Of a DNA stretch of 60,681 nt, positions 17,309-26,416 are shown piece after piece. This DNA is from Thermoplasmatales archaeon. GTDB lineage: Archaea > Thermoplasmatota > E2 > DHVEG-1. The translations under genes were made by a program, and so were the position numbers. The stretch is from positions 704,658 through 765,338 of the forward strand of contig CP070836.1 in the NCBI GenBank assembly GCA_020341795.1, written 5' to 3'. Numbering within the stretch: position 1 is the stretch's first letter; every line of letters starts with the position of its first letter. The notes beneath the pieces were generated by a model. That model searched no databases. It was not told where the DNA came from and saw only the letters and a list, made by a program, of their open reading frames with translations.

Positions 17309-18951
17309 TGAAAAAAATAATTTTAATAATTTTTATTGGAATATTATTATGTAACGGATTAAACGTTTTTGCATATCAAGAAAAAACTAATGATAATATC
17401 TGTATTAATTTTGTTGATAAAGAATTTATTATAAATGATGTTTTAATCATGCCAACACCATTTCAAAGTTCATTATCATTACCTAACTACTATGAAACCT
17501 CAGAATATCTTATAGGTAGTGTATCTGTTGGTGTTTTATTATTGGAAAGCAATGGTTTAATTGATGACAGTCTTGAGGATTGGACTTTATCTGAAGAAAA
17601 TCTAGTTACATCAGAGATACAGGATAGTATGATCTGGTGGGAAGAGCAAAATCCTAATGCTGATGTTACATTTCATTTTGATTGGAACTATGATGTAACA
17701 GTTTCTTATGAGCCTATTATTCATCCATCGGCTGTAACAAATGATCACTATCAGCAATTATGGGTAAGTGAAGCCTTGAAAAACATTGGTTATGATAATG
17801 GTGATTGGGCCGAAAGAGCTTATTCATATGTAAATGATCTAAGAAATGATATGGATACAGACTGGTCATATGCAATATTTGTTATAGATAGTAGTGAAGA
17901 TTCAGATGGCGCATTCACAGATGGATATTTCGCTTATTCATATCTTGGAGGGCCTTTTTTGATTATGACTTATGACAATCAAAGATTTGGAATTGATATG
18001 ATGAATCAGGTTTTGGCTCATGAAATGGGTCACACATTTTGGGCAACTGATGAATATAATGGAATGTTGCAATACAGTGGCTATCTAAATGCACCTGATA
18101 ATGATGGTTCAGGATGCGTTATGGATACAGCTGATCTTTGTGTATCATCTGGAACAGCTTTACAAATTGGTTGGAGAGATACTGATTCAGATTCAATTTT
18201 GGATATAGTTGATACATATCCTGATACTACTCTTTATATATCAAATAATCTACCAAATTCATCCATTTTGGATTTCTATGGAGTTGCAAGTATTCAACCT
18301 TATCCAAATCATAATCCATTCCGAGCAGATAATGATATTTCAATTAACATAATAACCAATATACAGTATAGAATAAACAATGGTGATTGGATAAATTTAC
18401 AACCAAAAGATGGTGAATATGATAACCATACAGAAGATTTTAACTTTAAAACAAATCCTCTTCCTAAAGGATTATATAAAATTGAAGCAAGATCAACTAA
18501 CTCAATTGGAAATAGTGATTTGACACCATCAATTATAAACATAACAATTGACATAAACAATTCACAACCAATTAAACCAATAAAACCTTCTGGAGTCATG
18601 CAAGGAAAAACCTCAACAGAATATGAATATTCAACCCATTCAATTGATCCCAACGGTGATGATTTATATTATTTATTTGACTGGGGTGATAATACCAATA
18701 GTGGATGGATTGGTCCGTTTGATTCTGGTCAAGATTGTTTTGCTTCAAAAATATGGATTGAAAAAGGAACCTATAATATAAGAGTCAAAGCAAAAGATAT
18801 ATATGATTTGGAAAGCGAATGGTCAGATTCATTATCTGTTATCATGCCGAAAAGTAAAGAAATCCAGAATTCATTAATCCAATATTTATTACAAAGGATA
18901 GGAACAAATTTACCATTAATTAAAAAGATATTAAATGAAGGTATACAATAA
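17308..18951 (+). CDS. Secreted metzincin-like zinc peptidase with PKD-type domain
   Basis: The 547-residue protein has a signal peptide (about 1-22). The zinc motif is HEMGHTFWATDEYNG, giving H238, E239, H242 and, at the place of the third metzincin ligand, D248. An Asp third ligand is known in snapalysin-type enzymes; the usual Gly is Trp here. A Met-turn candidate is GCVMDTADLC, about 30 residues on. A PKD-type domain follows (about 420-515; FDWGDNTNSGW, KIWIEKGTYNIRVKAKD) with the tail MPKSKEIQNSLIQYL. The start overlaps the previous stop and the stop overlaps the next start (both CAATAATG). An extracellular endopeptidase is likely; substrate unknown. Confidence 0.8.
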   Translation: MKKIILIIFIGILLCNGLNVFAYQEKTNDNICINFVDKEFIINDVLIMPTPFQSSLSLPNYYETSEYLIGSVSVGVLLLESNGLIDDSLEDWTLSEENLVTSEIQDSMIWWEEQNPNADVTFHFDWNYDVTVSYEPIIHPSAVTNDHYQQLWVSEALKNIGYDNGDWAERAYSYVNDLRNDMDTDWSYAIFVIDSSEDSDGAFTDGYFAYSYLGGPFLIMTYDNQRFGIDMMNQVLAHEMGHTFWATDEYNGMLQYSGYLNAPDNDGSGCVMDTADLCVSSGTALQIGWRDTDSDSILDIVDTYPDTTLYISNNLPNSSILDFYGVASIQPYPNHNPFRADNDISINIITNIQYRINNGDWINLQPKDGEYDNHTEDFNFKTNPLPKGLYKIEARSTNSIGNSDLTPSIINITIDINNSQPIKPIKPSGVMQGKTSTEYEYSTHSIDPNGDDLYYLFDWGDNTNSGWIGPFDSGQDCFASKIWIEKGTYNIRVKAKDIYDLESEWSDSLSVIMPKSKEIQNSLIQYLLQRIGTNLPLIKKILNEGIQ

Positions 18952-20765
18952 TGAGGAAAATTATTTCCATAATAATTACCATTACATTTATAATAACAGG
19001 GTTTGGAGCTTTTGCACAACAAGAAAACATCAATAATAAAATTATAATAATATCAGATCAAATTATTGTTTCAAAACCATCTTTCATAGGAAATGATAAT
19101 TATATTTCAATCCATATTGAAGGATCAGAATCATATTTTATGCAACCAGGACAACCACTTTTACCTATAATATCTAAACTTTTTACTTTTCCGTTTGAAT
19201 CAGAGATTATTGATATAAATATTGAAATAGAAACTGAGACTTATAAATTACCAAGAATTATCACTCCCTGTCCATATTTTAGTATATTAAAAAACATTAA
19301 TAATGAAAAAGACCACGAAGATGAATTTATTAATCAAAAAACACATAATTTAAATGTATTATACCCAAAACAACCATATAAAATATTTAAAAGTACTGGA
19401 TTGAAGAATAATGAACAGATTTTATTTTGCAATGTCCAAGTTATTACCCAATATAATCCTTCTAAAAACATAATCAAAGTTCCAAAAAATATAATTATAA
19501 CAATTAAATATATTCCTCCAAAGAAACCATTATTTACAAAAAATAATGAATATGACATGGTAATTATCGCTCCAGAGGTATTCTCAACACAAATTCAACG
19601 ATTAATTGATCATAAAAACAATATTGGAGTATTAACTTTTTCAAAGACAACAGAAGAAATTTATAATCAATATAATGGTGTTGACAAACCTGAACAAATA
19701 AAATATTTTATTAAAGATGCTGTTGAACAATATGGGATAAAATATGTATTTTTAATCGGCGACATATATCATGTTCCTATAAGAAAAACAGCTGTTACCT
19801 GGAATTATTTTGGAGACTTAGTTGTACCGGATGTTATCACAGATCTATATTACTCTGATATTTACGATCAAAGTGGTTCATTTTCTATTTGGGATACAAA
19901 TCAAGATGGTATATACAGCGAAATACGGATGATCATGAATTATCAACCATATAATGAAACACTTGAGATAATTGATGAAATAGATGGAAATCCAGATGTG
20001 ATAATAGGGCGATTACCATGCTCAAATAATAGAGACGTTCGAAACATTGTTAATAAAATAATAACATATGAAACAACAACTTATGGTAGTGATTGGTTTA
20101 ATAAAATGATTTTAATGGGTGGAGATACATTTCCCAATGTCGGGGATATAAGTGAAGGTGAATATGTCACAGAATATATCTCATCTATTATGCCTGATTT
20201 TGAACCAATAAAATTATGGACATCCTTAAACACATATTCTCCGATAAAAATAAATTTTGAAATATCCAAAGGAGCTGGATTTGTAAGTTATTCAGGGCAT
20301 GGATTTGAATATGGATTTGCTACATCTGAATATAATAGTAACTCACCAATATTTTATTATTTACCTTATATACTTGGAATTCAAAATTGGAAAAAATATC
20401 CTATCATGTATTTTGATGCATGTCTAACAGCAGCACTTGACTTTAATTATGAAATTCTTAACATAAATATTCCCCCTATAGCATGGGCAATTATAAAAAA
20501 ACAAAATGGGGGTTCAATAGCATGTATTGGATCAACACGTGTAGGTTTCGGTGGATTTGCGGGAGATCCATTTATTGCTGGAACAAGCTGTTTGCATGCT
20601 TTTTTCTATGAAGCATATGAGCCAGGTATAAAACTTGGAGATATGTTTATTCAAGCTCAACAAAGTTTCATTGAAGAGATAATAAATAATGTAATTTATG
20701 ATCCTTTAACATTACAAGAATTCATCTTATTAGGGGATCCAAGTCTAAAGATTGGTGGCTATTAA
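18951..20765 (+). CDS. Secreted C25 (gingipain-like) cysteine peptidase without PKD domain
   Basis: The 604-residue protein has a signal peptide (about 1-23), a propeptide-like region to about 200 (IEGSESYFMQPGQPLLPII resembles C25 propeptides) and the C25 domain. The catalytic residues read as H450 in YSGHGFEYG and C491 in YFDACLTAAL. It ends at FILLGDPSLKIGGY, the usual C25 C-terminus, without PKD domain or sorting tail, so it may be freely released or rely on its operon partners for location. It is the third gene of a translationally coupled operon with the Ntn hydrolase and the metzincin-like peptidase. Confidence 0.87.
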   Translation: MRKIISIIITITFIITGFGAFAQQENINNKIIIISDQIIVSKPSFIGNDNYISIHIEGSESYFMQPGQPLLPIISKLFTFPFESEIIDINIEIETETYKLPRIITPCPYFSILKNINNEKDHEDEFINQKTHNLNVLYPKQPYKIFKSTGLKNNEQILFCNVQVITQYNPSKNIIKVPKNIIITIKYIPPKKPLFTKNNEYDMVIIAPEVFSTQIQRLIDHKNNIGVLTFSKTTEEIYNQYNGVDKPEQIKYFIKDAVEQYGIKYVFLIGDIYHVPIRKTAVTWNYFGDLVVPDVITDLYYSDIYDQSGSFSIWDTNQDGIYSEIRMIMNYQPYNETLEIIDEIDGNPDVIIGRLPCSNNRDVRNIVNKIITYETTTYGSDWFNKMILMGGDTFPNVGDISEGEYVTEYISSIMPDFEPIKLWTSLNTYSPIKINFEISKGAGFVSYSGHGFEYGFATSEYNSNSPIFYYLPYILGIQNWKKYPIMYFDACLTAALDFNYEILNINIPPIAWAIIKKQNGGSIACIGSTRVGFGGFAGDPFIAGTSCLHAFFYEAYEPGIKLGDMFIQAQQSFIEEIINNVIYDPLTLQEFILLGDPSLKIGGY

Positions 20766-20850
20766 TTAATAGGTGATAAAAATATTTATAATAAAATCAA
20801 ATAAAAATTGTTAAAAGCTCTTTATTAAATTATAGAATGGAGGAAATAAT

Positions 20851-21333
20851 ATGAAAAAAATCGTTAAAATATTGATATCATTAATTTTTATAATAATCTT
20901 GTTATCTGGATGTATTGAAAAAGATATAACAGGTTCGTCATATGGATCATTATATTCAAACGATTGTGGTGTACCGATAGGAGGATTTGAATGGGTTGGA
21001 GATTATTATGCTAATTTAACCATTGATAGTGGAATTGGAAAATTAATAATTCAATTTAAAACAGGTCTTGGAGATCCTATTGAAAAACACGAATATACAA
21101 CATTTATAAAAAAATATACATCTGAGGAAATGATTTTAATAATTGATGGAATAGAAGTAATACTTGAATGGATTGAAAACGATAATGTATGGAATGAATG
21201 GCATAATCATTATATTGGTTCCTATGGGATTTATATGAATAATAATGAAACAATTGGAAAAATAAAAACAGATGTATTTCCAGGATTAAAAGATAATTTT
21301 TATGTGGAATTAAGGTTACCAAAAATCCAATAA
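20851..21333 (+). CDS. Small lipoprotein of unknown function
   Basis: The 160-residue protein has a lipoprotein signal with lipobox LLSGC (Cys21). The mature part is a compact beta-rich domain (GEWVGDYYANL-like strands, MILIIDGIEVILEWIEND). No family is recognised. It lies 85 bp behind the protease operon on the same strand, with its own ribosome site (ATGGAGGA). A surface-anchored binding or accessory role is possible. Confidence 0.7.
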   Translation: MKKIVKILISLIFIIILLSGCIEKDITGSSYGSLYSNDCGVPIGGFEWVGDYYANLTIDSGIGKLIIQFKTGLGDPIEKHEYTTFIKKYTSEEMILIIDGIEVILEWIENDNVWNEWHNHYIGSYGIYMNNNETIGKIKTDVFPGLKDNFYVELRLPKIQ

Positions 21334-21347
21334 ATCAAACAGGATTT

Positions 21348-21497
21348 TTAAACAAATCTCCTCTTAGTTCTATTACTTAAATTGTATGTAAAATTTGCTA
21401 TATCAAAATAAATACCAATATCCTCTGTTTCATATATTGTATCCCAAAAATCCTGTAAGTTTTGGTTTATACCTTTAATTTCAGTATATAATATTTT
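21348..21497 (-). pseudogene. Short coding remnant in the 21334-21562 gap
   Basis: The minus strand holds a 49-codon frame without a start codon (ILYTEIKGINQNLQDFW, then ETEDIGIYFDIANFTYNL, TKRRFV, TAA). Its composition is protein-like and unlike the surrounding AT-rich noise, but no family is recognised. The same gap has a lone TTGTTCAA at 21512-21519. Confidence 0.25.
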
Positions 21498-21562
21498 ATT
21501 ATAATTATTGATTGTTCAATAAAAAATAAAAAGAAAAAAAGAGAGGTTTTATTTTGAATTTT

Positions 21563-23254
21563 TCATAGACCAAAAAGCTGACTTAAAATTGGAAAGATAT
21601 TCACTAATCTTCCAAACAAATGATTAAATAACAATTGCTTGCTTTTTGGCATACTAATAGCAAGTGGATCTGACCATTCGCTTTCAAGACCAGCTGAATC
21701 CTTTGCTTTTACTTTAAGACTGTAATCTCCTCTCTCAGTCCAAGTATGTGAACCACTACCTGTTTCTCCAGAGTTATATGGACCGACTTCACTTGTGTCA
21801 CCATCTCCCCAGTCAAATATATAATATATTTGATCTCCATCTAAATCTGTAGTAGATGTAGTATAGGTATGCTCTCTATTTATTCCACCTGATGTTGGTC
21901 CATTTGGTCTTGCAGGTTTTTCTGGTGGTGTTCCGACTAATGAAAAGAAAATTTCACGATTTTCATTGCTTCCATCAGTCCAAACAACGTAAGAACCTGA
22001 AACATCTAATGAATATTCTTCTTCGACAACAGTTCCACTGTTATCGTTTATAATTGAAAATTCATTCCAAGTTTGACCACCATCATTTGATTTTGCATAG
22101 TAAAGATTACCATCTCTAGTATAAGTACATAGTGCTGATTGTCCAACAGATGAAACTTTTGGATTCTGTCCATTTACTACAACAGTGCTAGTCTCCATTG
22201 TCTCACCATTATCATTTGTGTAATAGCAGACTATATCCCCTTCTAACTCTGCAACAACATAACAGTAGCCAGCGTTGGCTGATAAATCTGGATTATGAGC
22301 ACCTTCAAAAATATAGCCAGGCCAATCATTCTCCCACCAGTCTTCATTTCCAGGTTCAACCCAGCAGTATTCAAAGAAAACACCATCTTCTAACTCAAGA
22401 TCTGGATCATTACTTAACTCCATAGCTTCATAATAGGTCTCAGTTGAAACGTCAATATCCACAGCAATAGTATCACCAAGTTGTCCTGTGAATGCTAAAT
22501 AACATGCACCGATGCTACCATCAGTAGTTTCATAATAATTCTCTATAGTCTCACCATATGAACTATCACCAATAAGAGTTAAAATACCATGAAAATCAAT
22601 AGCAGGAGCATTTTCACCATGTGGATAACCAGCAATATCCATTGCATAGTAATCATTAAAATCTACTGTTATCTGCCAAAAAGTCCAACCCTCAGAATCC
22701 TTATATACAACAGTAGGATCAGTCATACTTGGAAAATGAATGAAATAAACAGTACCAGTTAAATCAGGTAAACAAGTACCATATGCTTCAAATTCATTAT
22801 TTTCACAATAATCAACAACTGGTTTTGTCTCCATAACATCCTCCGTTGCAAAATCAAATATTATATCACTCCAAGAGGTTCCACCATTTGAAGAATATGT
22901 TAACAACAAATCTGATGTAAAAATTCCCTGATATTCTTCTCCTATAGCTAAAATATCATTTCCATTTGATGTAATAGCAGGATTTTGACAATCCATATCT
23001 GTTCCAATAATTGGGATATTTTCACTATATGACATTGTGTAAATATTTTTTATGTCAATTTTCTCTTTCATCAGTGTTCTACTATCTGATCTTTTTTCAT
23101 TAACAACACGTTTAATAATTCCCTCAGATATGCTATTTTCATATGATTGGTTTGTTGTAGACATAGCACCTATCTGAATTGCAGTCATACATAGAGTAGA
23201 TAAAACCGCGAAAACCACTAGCCTCCTAAATAATGCTTTTTTCTTTCTTAACAT
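21563..23254 (-). CDS. Secreted BNR-type beta-propeller protein with PKD-type domain
   Basis: The 563-residue protein has a long signal sequence (basic MLRKKKALFRRL, then a hydrophobic run to about 30). Asp-box motifs typical of BNR/sialidase-like propellers recur: SSNGGTSWSD, TNDNGETMET and SNDGGQTWNEF. No sialidase catalytic set is visible, so binding to extracellular polymers or cells is more likely than hydrolysis. A PKD-type domain (about 445-530; FDWGDGDTSEVG, SHTWTERGDYSLKVKAKD) and the tail MPKSKQLLFNHLF..FPILSQLFGL follow. The stop is TGA, and the tail ends there as in its relatives, so TGA terminates here. A paralog without PKD is at 23506. Confidence 0.8.
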   Translation of the reverse strand: MLRKKKALFRRLVVFAVLSTLCMTAIQIGAMSTTNQSYENSISEGIIKRVVNEKRSDSRTLMKEKIDIKNIYTMSYSENIPIIGTDMDCQNPAITSNGNDILAIGEEYQGIFTSDLLLTYSSNGGTSWSDIIFDFATEDVMETKPVVDYCENNEFEAYGTCLPDLTGTVYFIHFPSMTDPTVVYKDSEGWTFWQITVDFNDYYAMDIAGYPHGENAPAIDFHGILTLIGDSSYGETIENYYETTDGSIGACYLAFTGQLGDTIAVDIDVSTETYYEAMELSNDPDLELEDGVFFEYCWVEPGNEDWWENDWPGYIFEGAHNPDLSANAGYCYVVAELEGDIVCYYTNDNGETMETSTVVVNGQNPKVSSVGQSALCTYTRDGNLYYAKSNDGGQTWNEFSIINDNSGTVVEEEYSLDVSGSYVVWTDGSNENREIFFSLVGTPPEKPARPNGPTSGGINREHTYTTSTTDLDGDQIYYIFDWGDGDTSEVGPYNSGETGSGSHTWTERGDYSLKVKAKDSAGLESEWSDPLAISMPKSKQLLFNHLFGRLVNIFPILSQLFGL

Positions 23255-23422
23255 TTTTTTCCCTCGTTTTTATATTATAATTTGAAAAGTATAGGAATAG
23301 GTATTAAAGAATAAAACGATTTAAAAATAAAATAAATCGCTTCATCAAATTTTCCCTATACCACATTTCAAATTATTAAGTAATAAAATTTAAAAAAATA
23401 TAAAACATTTATTTTCTATTAA

Positions 23423-23468
23423 TTGAACAAAATTAAATTTTTCTTAAGAAAAATTTAATAATGTACAA
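23423..23468. promoter_or_regulatory. Paired TTGnnCAA-type sites and leader of the beta-propeller gene
   Basis: TTGAACAA (23423-23430) and ATGTACAA (23461-23468) start 38 bp apart. Read toward the gene at 23254, TTGTTCAATT is followed about 20 nt later by TTTTATATTTTTTT. The remaining leader of about 130 nt holds a hairpin CGATTTA/TAAATCG (near 23317-23340). The operator, TATA spacing and leader closely resemble those of the paralog at 25155. The second site overlaps no gene but lies just past the 3' end of 23506. Confidence 0.6.
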
Positions 23469-23505
23469 CCCTAAAAAATAAAAAAAAGAAAAATGTTGGA
23501 TTATT

Positions 23506-25155
23506 TTATAATCCACGAACGAAGAATAATAGTATACTTGCGCTTCTTGATTCTGATATTTCATCTACATTTATTGTTATATCTGTGCTACCAAATCCAA
23601 TTAAGAATTTTGATTTTATTTCAACTGATTGACCTACTGCTAGGGTACTTATTGTTCCACTGTTATCTCCACCAAAAAAGACTCCGCCGTCAAAGGAAAT
23701 ACCCCAGTCAACATTGTTTGCATCTGCTGTTCCAATATTTTTCACTACAGCTGTTACACCTAATCCACCTGATATGCTTTCTATATTAATGATTGGCATT
23801 GCTATTCCTGCTGTATCGTAATATACACTGTTTTCACCATCTCTATTATCTGTCCATACTATATTACTACTTGATACATCAACACAATGGTATTGCTCAA
23901 TAGCACTATTGTCTACATCATTAACGGAAACAGGTGATTCAATCCAAGTATTTCCACCGTCTTCAGATATAGAATTGTAAATATTTCCATTTCTTATATA
24001 TACAACAACAATATTTTGACCAATTAATGATACACTTGGATACTTAGCATTTTCTACAATATTGACACTATTAAATGTGTCACCATTATTATTTGAATAA
24101 TGACATCCGATACCACCATCTATTTCATATACTAAATAACATTTGCCATTAGCTGCTTTTATATCTGGATTTTCTGCTCCAGGAATATGTACTAAAGTTT
24201 CCCAAGAATCGACCCATCCATCAGTACCATCAAGTTGAACACCTCTTACGAATACTCCATCAGGGTATGATTCTGGACTTTCATCATTAAATCTATAAAA
24301 TGCCTGATAATACATGCCTGTTGAAAGATCTACATCATTAGTGGCTTGATCTGCATCAAAATCAAACTCTGTATCACCTTCATCAGGATAAACAACAAAT
24401 TCAGTTCCATCAGTTCGTTCCCATCCAAACCAAAGTCCATTTTCAATTTCATCATTTATTGTATTACCAGTCCAAATAGCTAGGCCATAAGAAAATTCAG
24501 TTGGTGCATATTCACTATTTACTCCACATGCATCGGCACTACTCCAATGAGACATCATAACATCAGCAAGCCAACCATTAGCAATCCATTCACCCTCAGC
24601 ATCAGGATCAACAATATCAGGGAAATTAAATGTAACCCAATTATTTTGCTCATAAGGTAGAATAGTTCCAAAAGCATCACCTTCACCTGAAAAATCAATT
24701 GATGGTAAAACTGAAAAATAACCAGCATCAGCTAAATTCCATCCAGTTGCACTGTCTTCAGGTAACCAAGTTGCTCCTCCATCATTTGAATATCTAAAAT
24801 ATGGATCTGCTAACGTAAGCCAATCCGGCCAATATTCAAAACCGACTAATATATTCTGTCCATTATTATCTGTTATACTTGGATTTTGAATTATTGATTC
24901 TTCAAATGCACCATAAATTAAGGTGTCAGTATCTAATATACCGATATTAGTGTGAATTTTAGAATTCAAATTTTTATATATTTTTTTTGGTTGAATATTT
25001 TCTGCTTTTTGAAAAATACATCTAGGTTTTTTTGATTCATTTTCTTTTATTGAACTTGTTGATATTACACTTAGCTGTATTGCTGTTATAAAAAACATCA
25101 ATACAATCGAGAAAACCACCAGCCTCTTATATATTGTTTTTTTCTTCCTTAACAT
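23506..25155 (-). CDS. Secreted BNR-type beta-propeller protein with CARDB-like C-terminus
   Basis: The 549-residue protein is a paralog of the gene downstream, sharing the start MLRKKKxxxxRLVVF and Asp-box repeats ([33 protein letters not shown]). In place of a PKD domain it has a beta-sandwich resembling CARDB (about 450-530; [18 protein letters not shown]). It ends in a short hydrophobic [12 protein letters not shown], different from the MPKSK tail. The two genes are probably transcribed separately, since each has its own operator-like pair and leader. It is likely cell-surface; the ligand is unknown. Confidence 0.78.
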   Translation of the reverse strand: MLRKKKTIYKRLVVFSIVLMFFITAIQLSVISTSSIKENESKKPRCIFQKAENIQPKKIYKNLNSKIHTNIGILDTDTLIYGAFEESIIQNPSITDNNGQNILVGFEYWPDWLTLADPYFRYSNDGGATWLPEDSATGWNLADAGYFSVLPSIDFSGEGDAFGTILPYEQNNWVTFNFPDIVDPDAEGEWIANGWLADVMMSHWSSADACGVNSEYAPTEFSYGLAIWTGNTINDEIENGLWFGWERTDGTEFVVYPDEGDTEFDFDADQATNDVDLSTGMYYQAFYRFNDESPESYPDGVFVRGVQLDGTDGWVDSWETLVHIPGAENPDIKAANGKCYLVYEIDGGIGCHYSNNNGDTFNSVNIVENAKYPSVSLIGQNIVVVYIRNGNIYNSISEDGGNTWIESPVSVNDVDNSAIEQYHCVDVSSSNIVWTDNRDGENSVYYDTAGIAMPIINIESISGGLGVTAVVKNIGTADANNVDWGISFDGGVFFGGDNSGTISTLAVGQSVEIKSKFLIGFGSTDITINVDEISESRSASILLFFVRGL

Positions 25156-25329
25156 GTTTTTTTCTCCACCTCTGTTTTTATAATAATTAGAAAAGCAGAA
25201 AAGATACAGATTATATTTGAAAACGAGTTAAAGATTTTTAATTCGTTTTTTCCTATTCTCAATATACTACTTTCCAAATTATTAATAAATAAAATTTCTA
25301 AAAAATATATAATAGTTGTTTACAAATAA

Positions 25330-25375
25330 TTGAACAAATATAAAAAATATTGTAATAAACCTTATAAATGTACAA
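25330..25375. promoter_or_regulatory. Paired TTGnnCAA-type sites upstream of the second beta-propeller
   Basis: TTGAACAA (25330-25337) and ATGTACAA (25368-25375) start 38 bp apart, identical in sequence and spacing to the pair at 23423. Toward the gene, TTGTTCAATT is followed by TATTATATATTTTTT. The leader has an imperfect hairpin (AAACGA..TTAAA / TTTAA..TCGTTT, near 25222-25250). The whole gap 25156-25575 is noncoding: this promoter, AT-rich sequence, and the hairpin at 25452. Confidence 0.62.
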
Positions 25376-25451
25376 TATATTATTAATAATAAGCATTTAA
25401 TAACAAATTATATATAAAAGATGTAATAATTACTAAGTAAAAAAAATTTGT

Positions 25452-25488
25452 TAGGTATTGCTTCATTTTTTCGATGAAGCAATACCTA
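25452..25488. other. Perfect 15-bp stem-loop, possible terminator, small RNA or element end
   Basis: TAGGTATTGCTTCAT (25452-25466) pairs perfectly with 25474-25488 around the 7-nt loop TTTTTCG. The next 60 nt are unusually G-rich for this region (GTGGGGATGGGA, AAGGCAGGGATG), unlike the AT-rich surroundings. It lies about 90 bp past the end of the 25576 gene on its 3' side. It may be a terminator, a small RNA, or the end of a lost insertion element; no transposase is present. Confidence 0.5.
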
Positions 25489-25575
25489 CGCCCATTTATG
25501 TGGGGATGGGACTTTTTAGTAAGGCAGGGATGAAAAAATCCTGAATTATTAAAAAAGAAAAAGATACTGGAAAAT

Positions 25576-26085
25576 TTAGATTTTAAATATCTTTGTAACT
25601 ATAAATAGTAATCCAGGAAATCTTTCTAGAATTCTATTAATGATTGGTAGTTGTATTATTTTTGCTTTTGTATATGTGACAGTTATTGTTGTTGATGGTC
25701 CTATATTACCGTATGAATCTTTTGCACGTATTGTTAGCTCATATTTACCCTCTTCATGACACATGCGCGATTCATCAATTTCTTCGCCAGATTCAAATGG
25801 ACCGTACCATGGTGTAACAGGATCATCAGGTTCACATGCAATGAGATTTTCATCACCGGCTTTGGTGAAACTTATATCAAAATATATATCATCACCATCA
25901 GGATCTACAGCATAGAAACAAAATTTATATTCTTGTTTCTCCCAAGTACTTTTATCCACAAGGATTACGGGAGCTTTTGGGGCTTGATTTGGGGTAACCG
26001 GATCATCTGGTTCTGCCATTGCAACTGTTGCAAATCCAACCAATACAAACATTCCTATAATCATTAAAGTTATTATCCTCTCCAT
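25576..26085 (-). CDS. Small secreted PKD-type domain protein with sorting-like tail
   Basis: The 169-residue protein is a signal peptide (about 1-24, ending VAMAEPD), one PKD-type domain (CFYAVDPDGDDIYFDISF, MCHEEGKYELTIRAKDSYG) and the tail TYTKAKIIQLPIINRILERF. It therefore consists only of the carrier modules found at the ends of the peptidases. It repeats the motif EPDDPVTP twice. It may be a minimal surface protein. The small gene at 26126 lies upstream on the same strand. Confidence 0.75.
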   Translation of the reverse strand: MERIITLMIIGMFVLVGFATVAMAEPDDPVTPNQAPKAPVILVDKSTWEKQEYKFCFYAVDPDGDDIYFDISFTKAGDENLIACEPDDPVTPWYGPFESGEEIDESRMCHEEGKYELTIRAKDSYGNIGPSTTITVTYTKAKIIQLPIINRILERFPGLLFIVTKIFKI

Positions 26086-26125
26086 TTTTCCACCTCTTTT
26101 TTTTATATTCCTTTCCTCTATATAT

Positions 26126-26311
26126 CTAAATATTGTTTTTTCTATTCAATATTTTATTTCTAAATTTTTTTTTAATACTCTGCCATTTACTTTCCTCTTT
26201 TAAAGGTTCTTGCAGAGAGTTTTCATTAACACTAGCTTCAATATAATTTAAATTATATATTTTTGGTTTTTTAATCACCTCCACATCAATATTTATGGTT
26301 TTTTCTTTCAT
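26126..26311 (-). CDS. Small basic protein of unknown function
   Basis: A 61-residue frame starts at ATG 26311; a TTG at 26335 would add eight residues. The sequence (MKEKTINIDVEVIKKPKIY, ending KKKFRNKILNRKNNI) has a charged basic C-terminal half and no signal or membrane segment. It lies 40 bp upstream of the PKD-type protein on the same strand and downstream of an operator pair. It is not recognised and may be a short leader gene. Confidence 0.4.
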   Translation of the reverse strand: MKEKTINIDVEVIKKPKIYNLNYIEASVNENSLQEPLKEESKWQSIKKKFRNKILNRKNNI

Positions 26312-26358
26312 TATCAAACCAAATTTATTAAACAAAAATAAGACTTCTTACCAAATTT

Positions 26359-26404
26359 TTGAACATAATCAAAATATTTATATGCTGAATTTGAATAAGT
26401 ACAA
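26359..26404. promoter_or_regulatory. Paired TTGnnCAA-type sites between lrp copy 3 and the PKD-protein genes
   Basis: TTGAACAT (26359-26366) and AAGTACAA (26397-26404) start 38 bp apart. A TATA-like ATATTTATATG (26374-26384) lies between them, so for the plus-strand regulator the second site covers the likely transcription start, a repressor position. For the minus-strand genes the first site lies upstream of a TATA-like TCTTATTTTT. Confidence 0.55.
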
Positions 26405-26416
26405 TAAATAAGGGTA

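Noticed and set aside
21512-21519. Operator pair near the 21563 gene end
   Set aside because: A single palindrome, downstream of the gene, without a partner at the usual distance.
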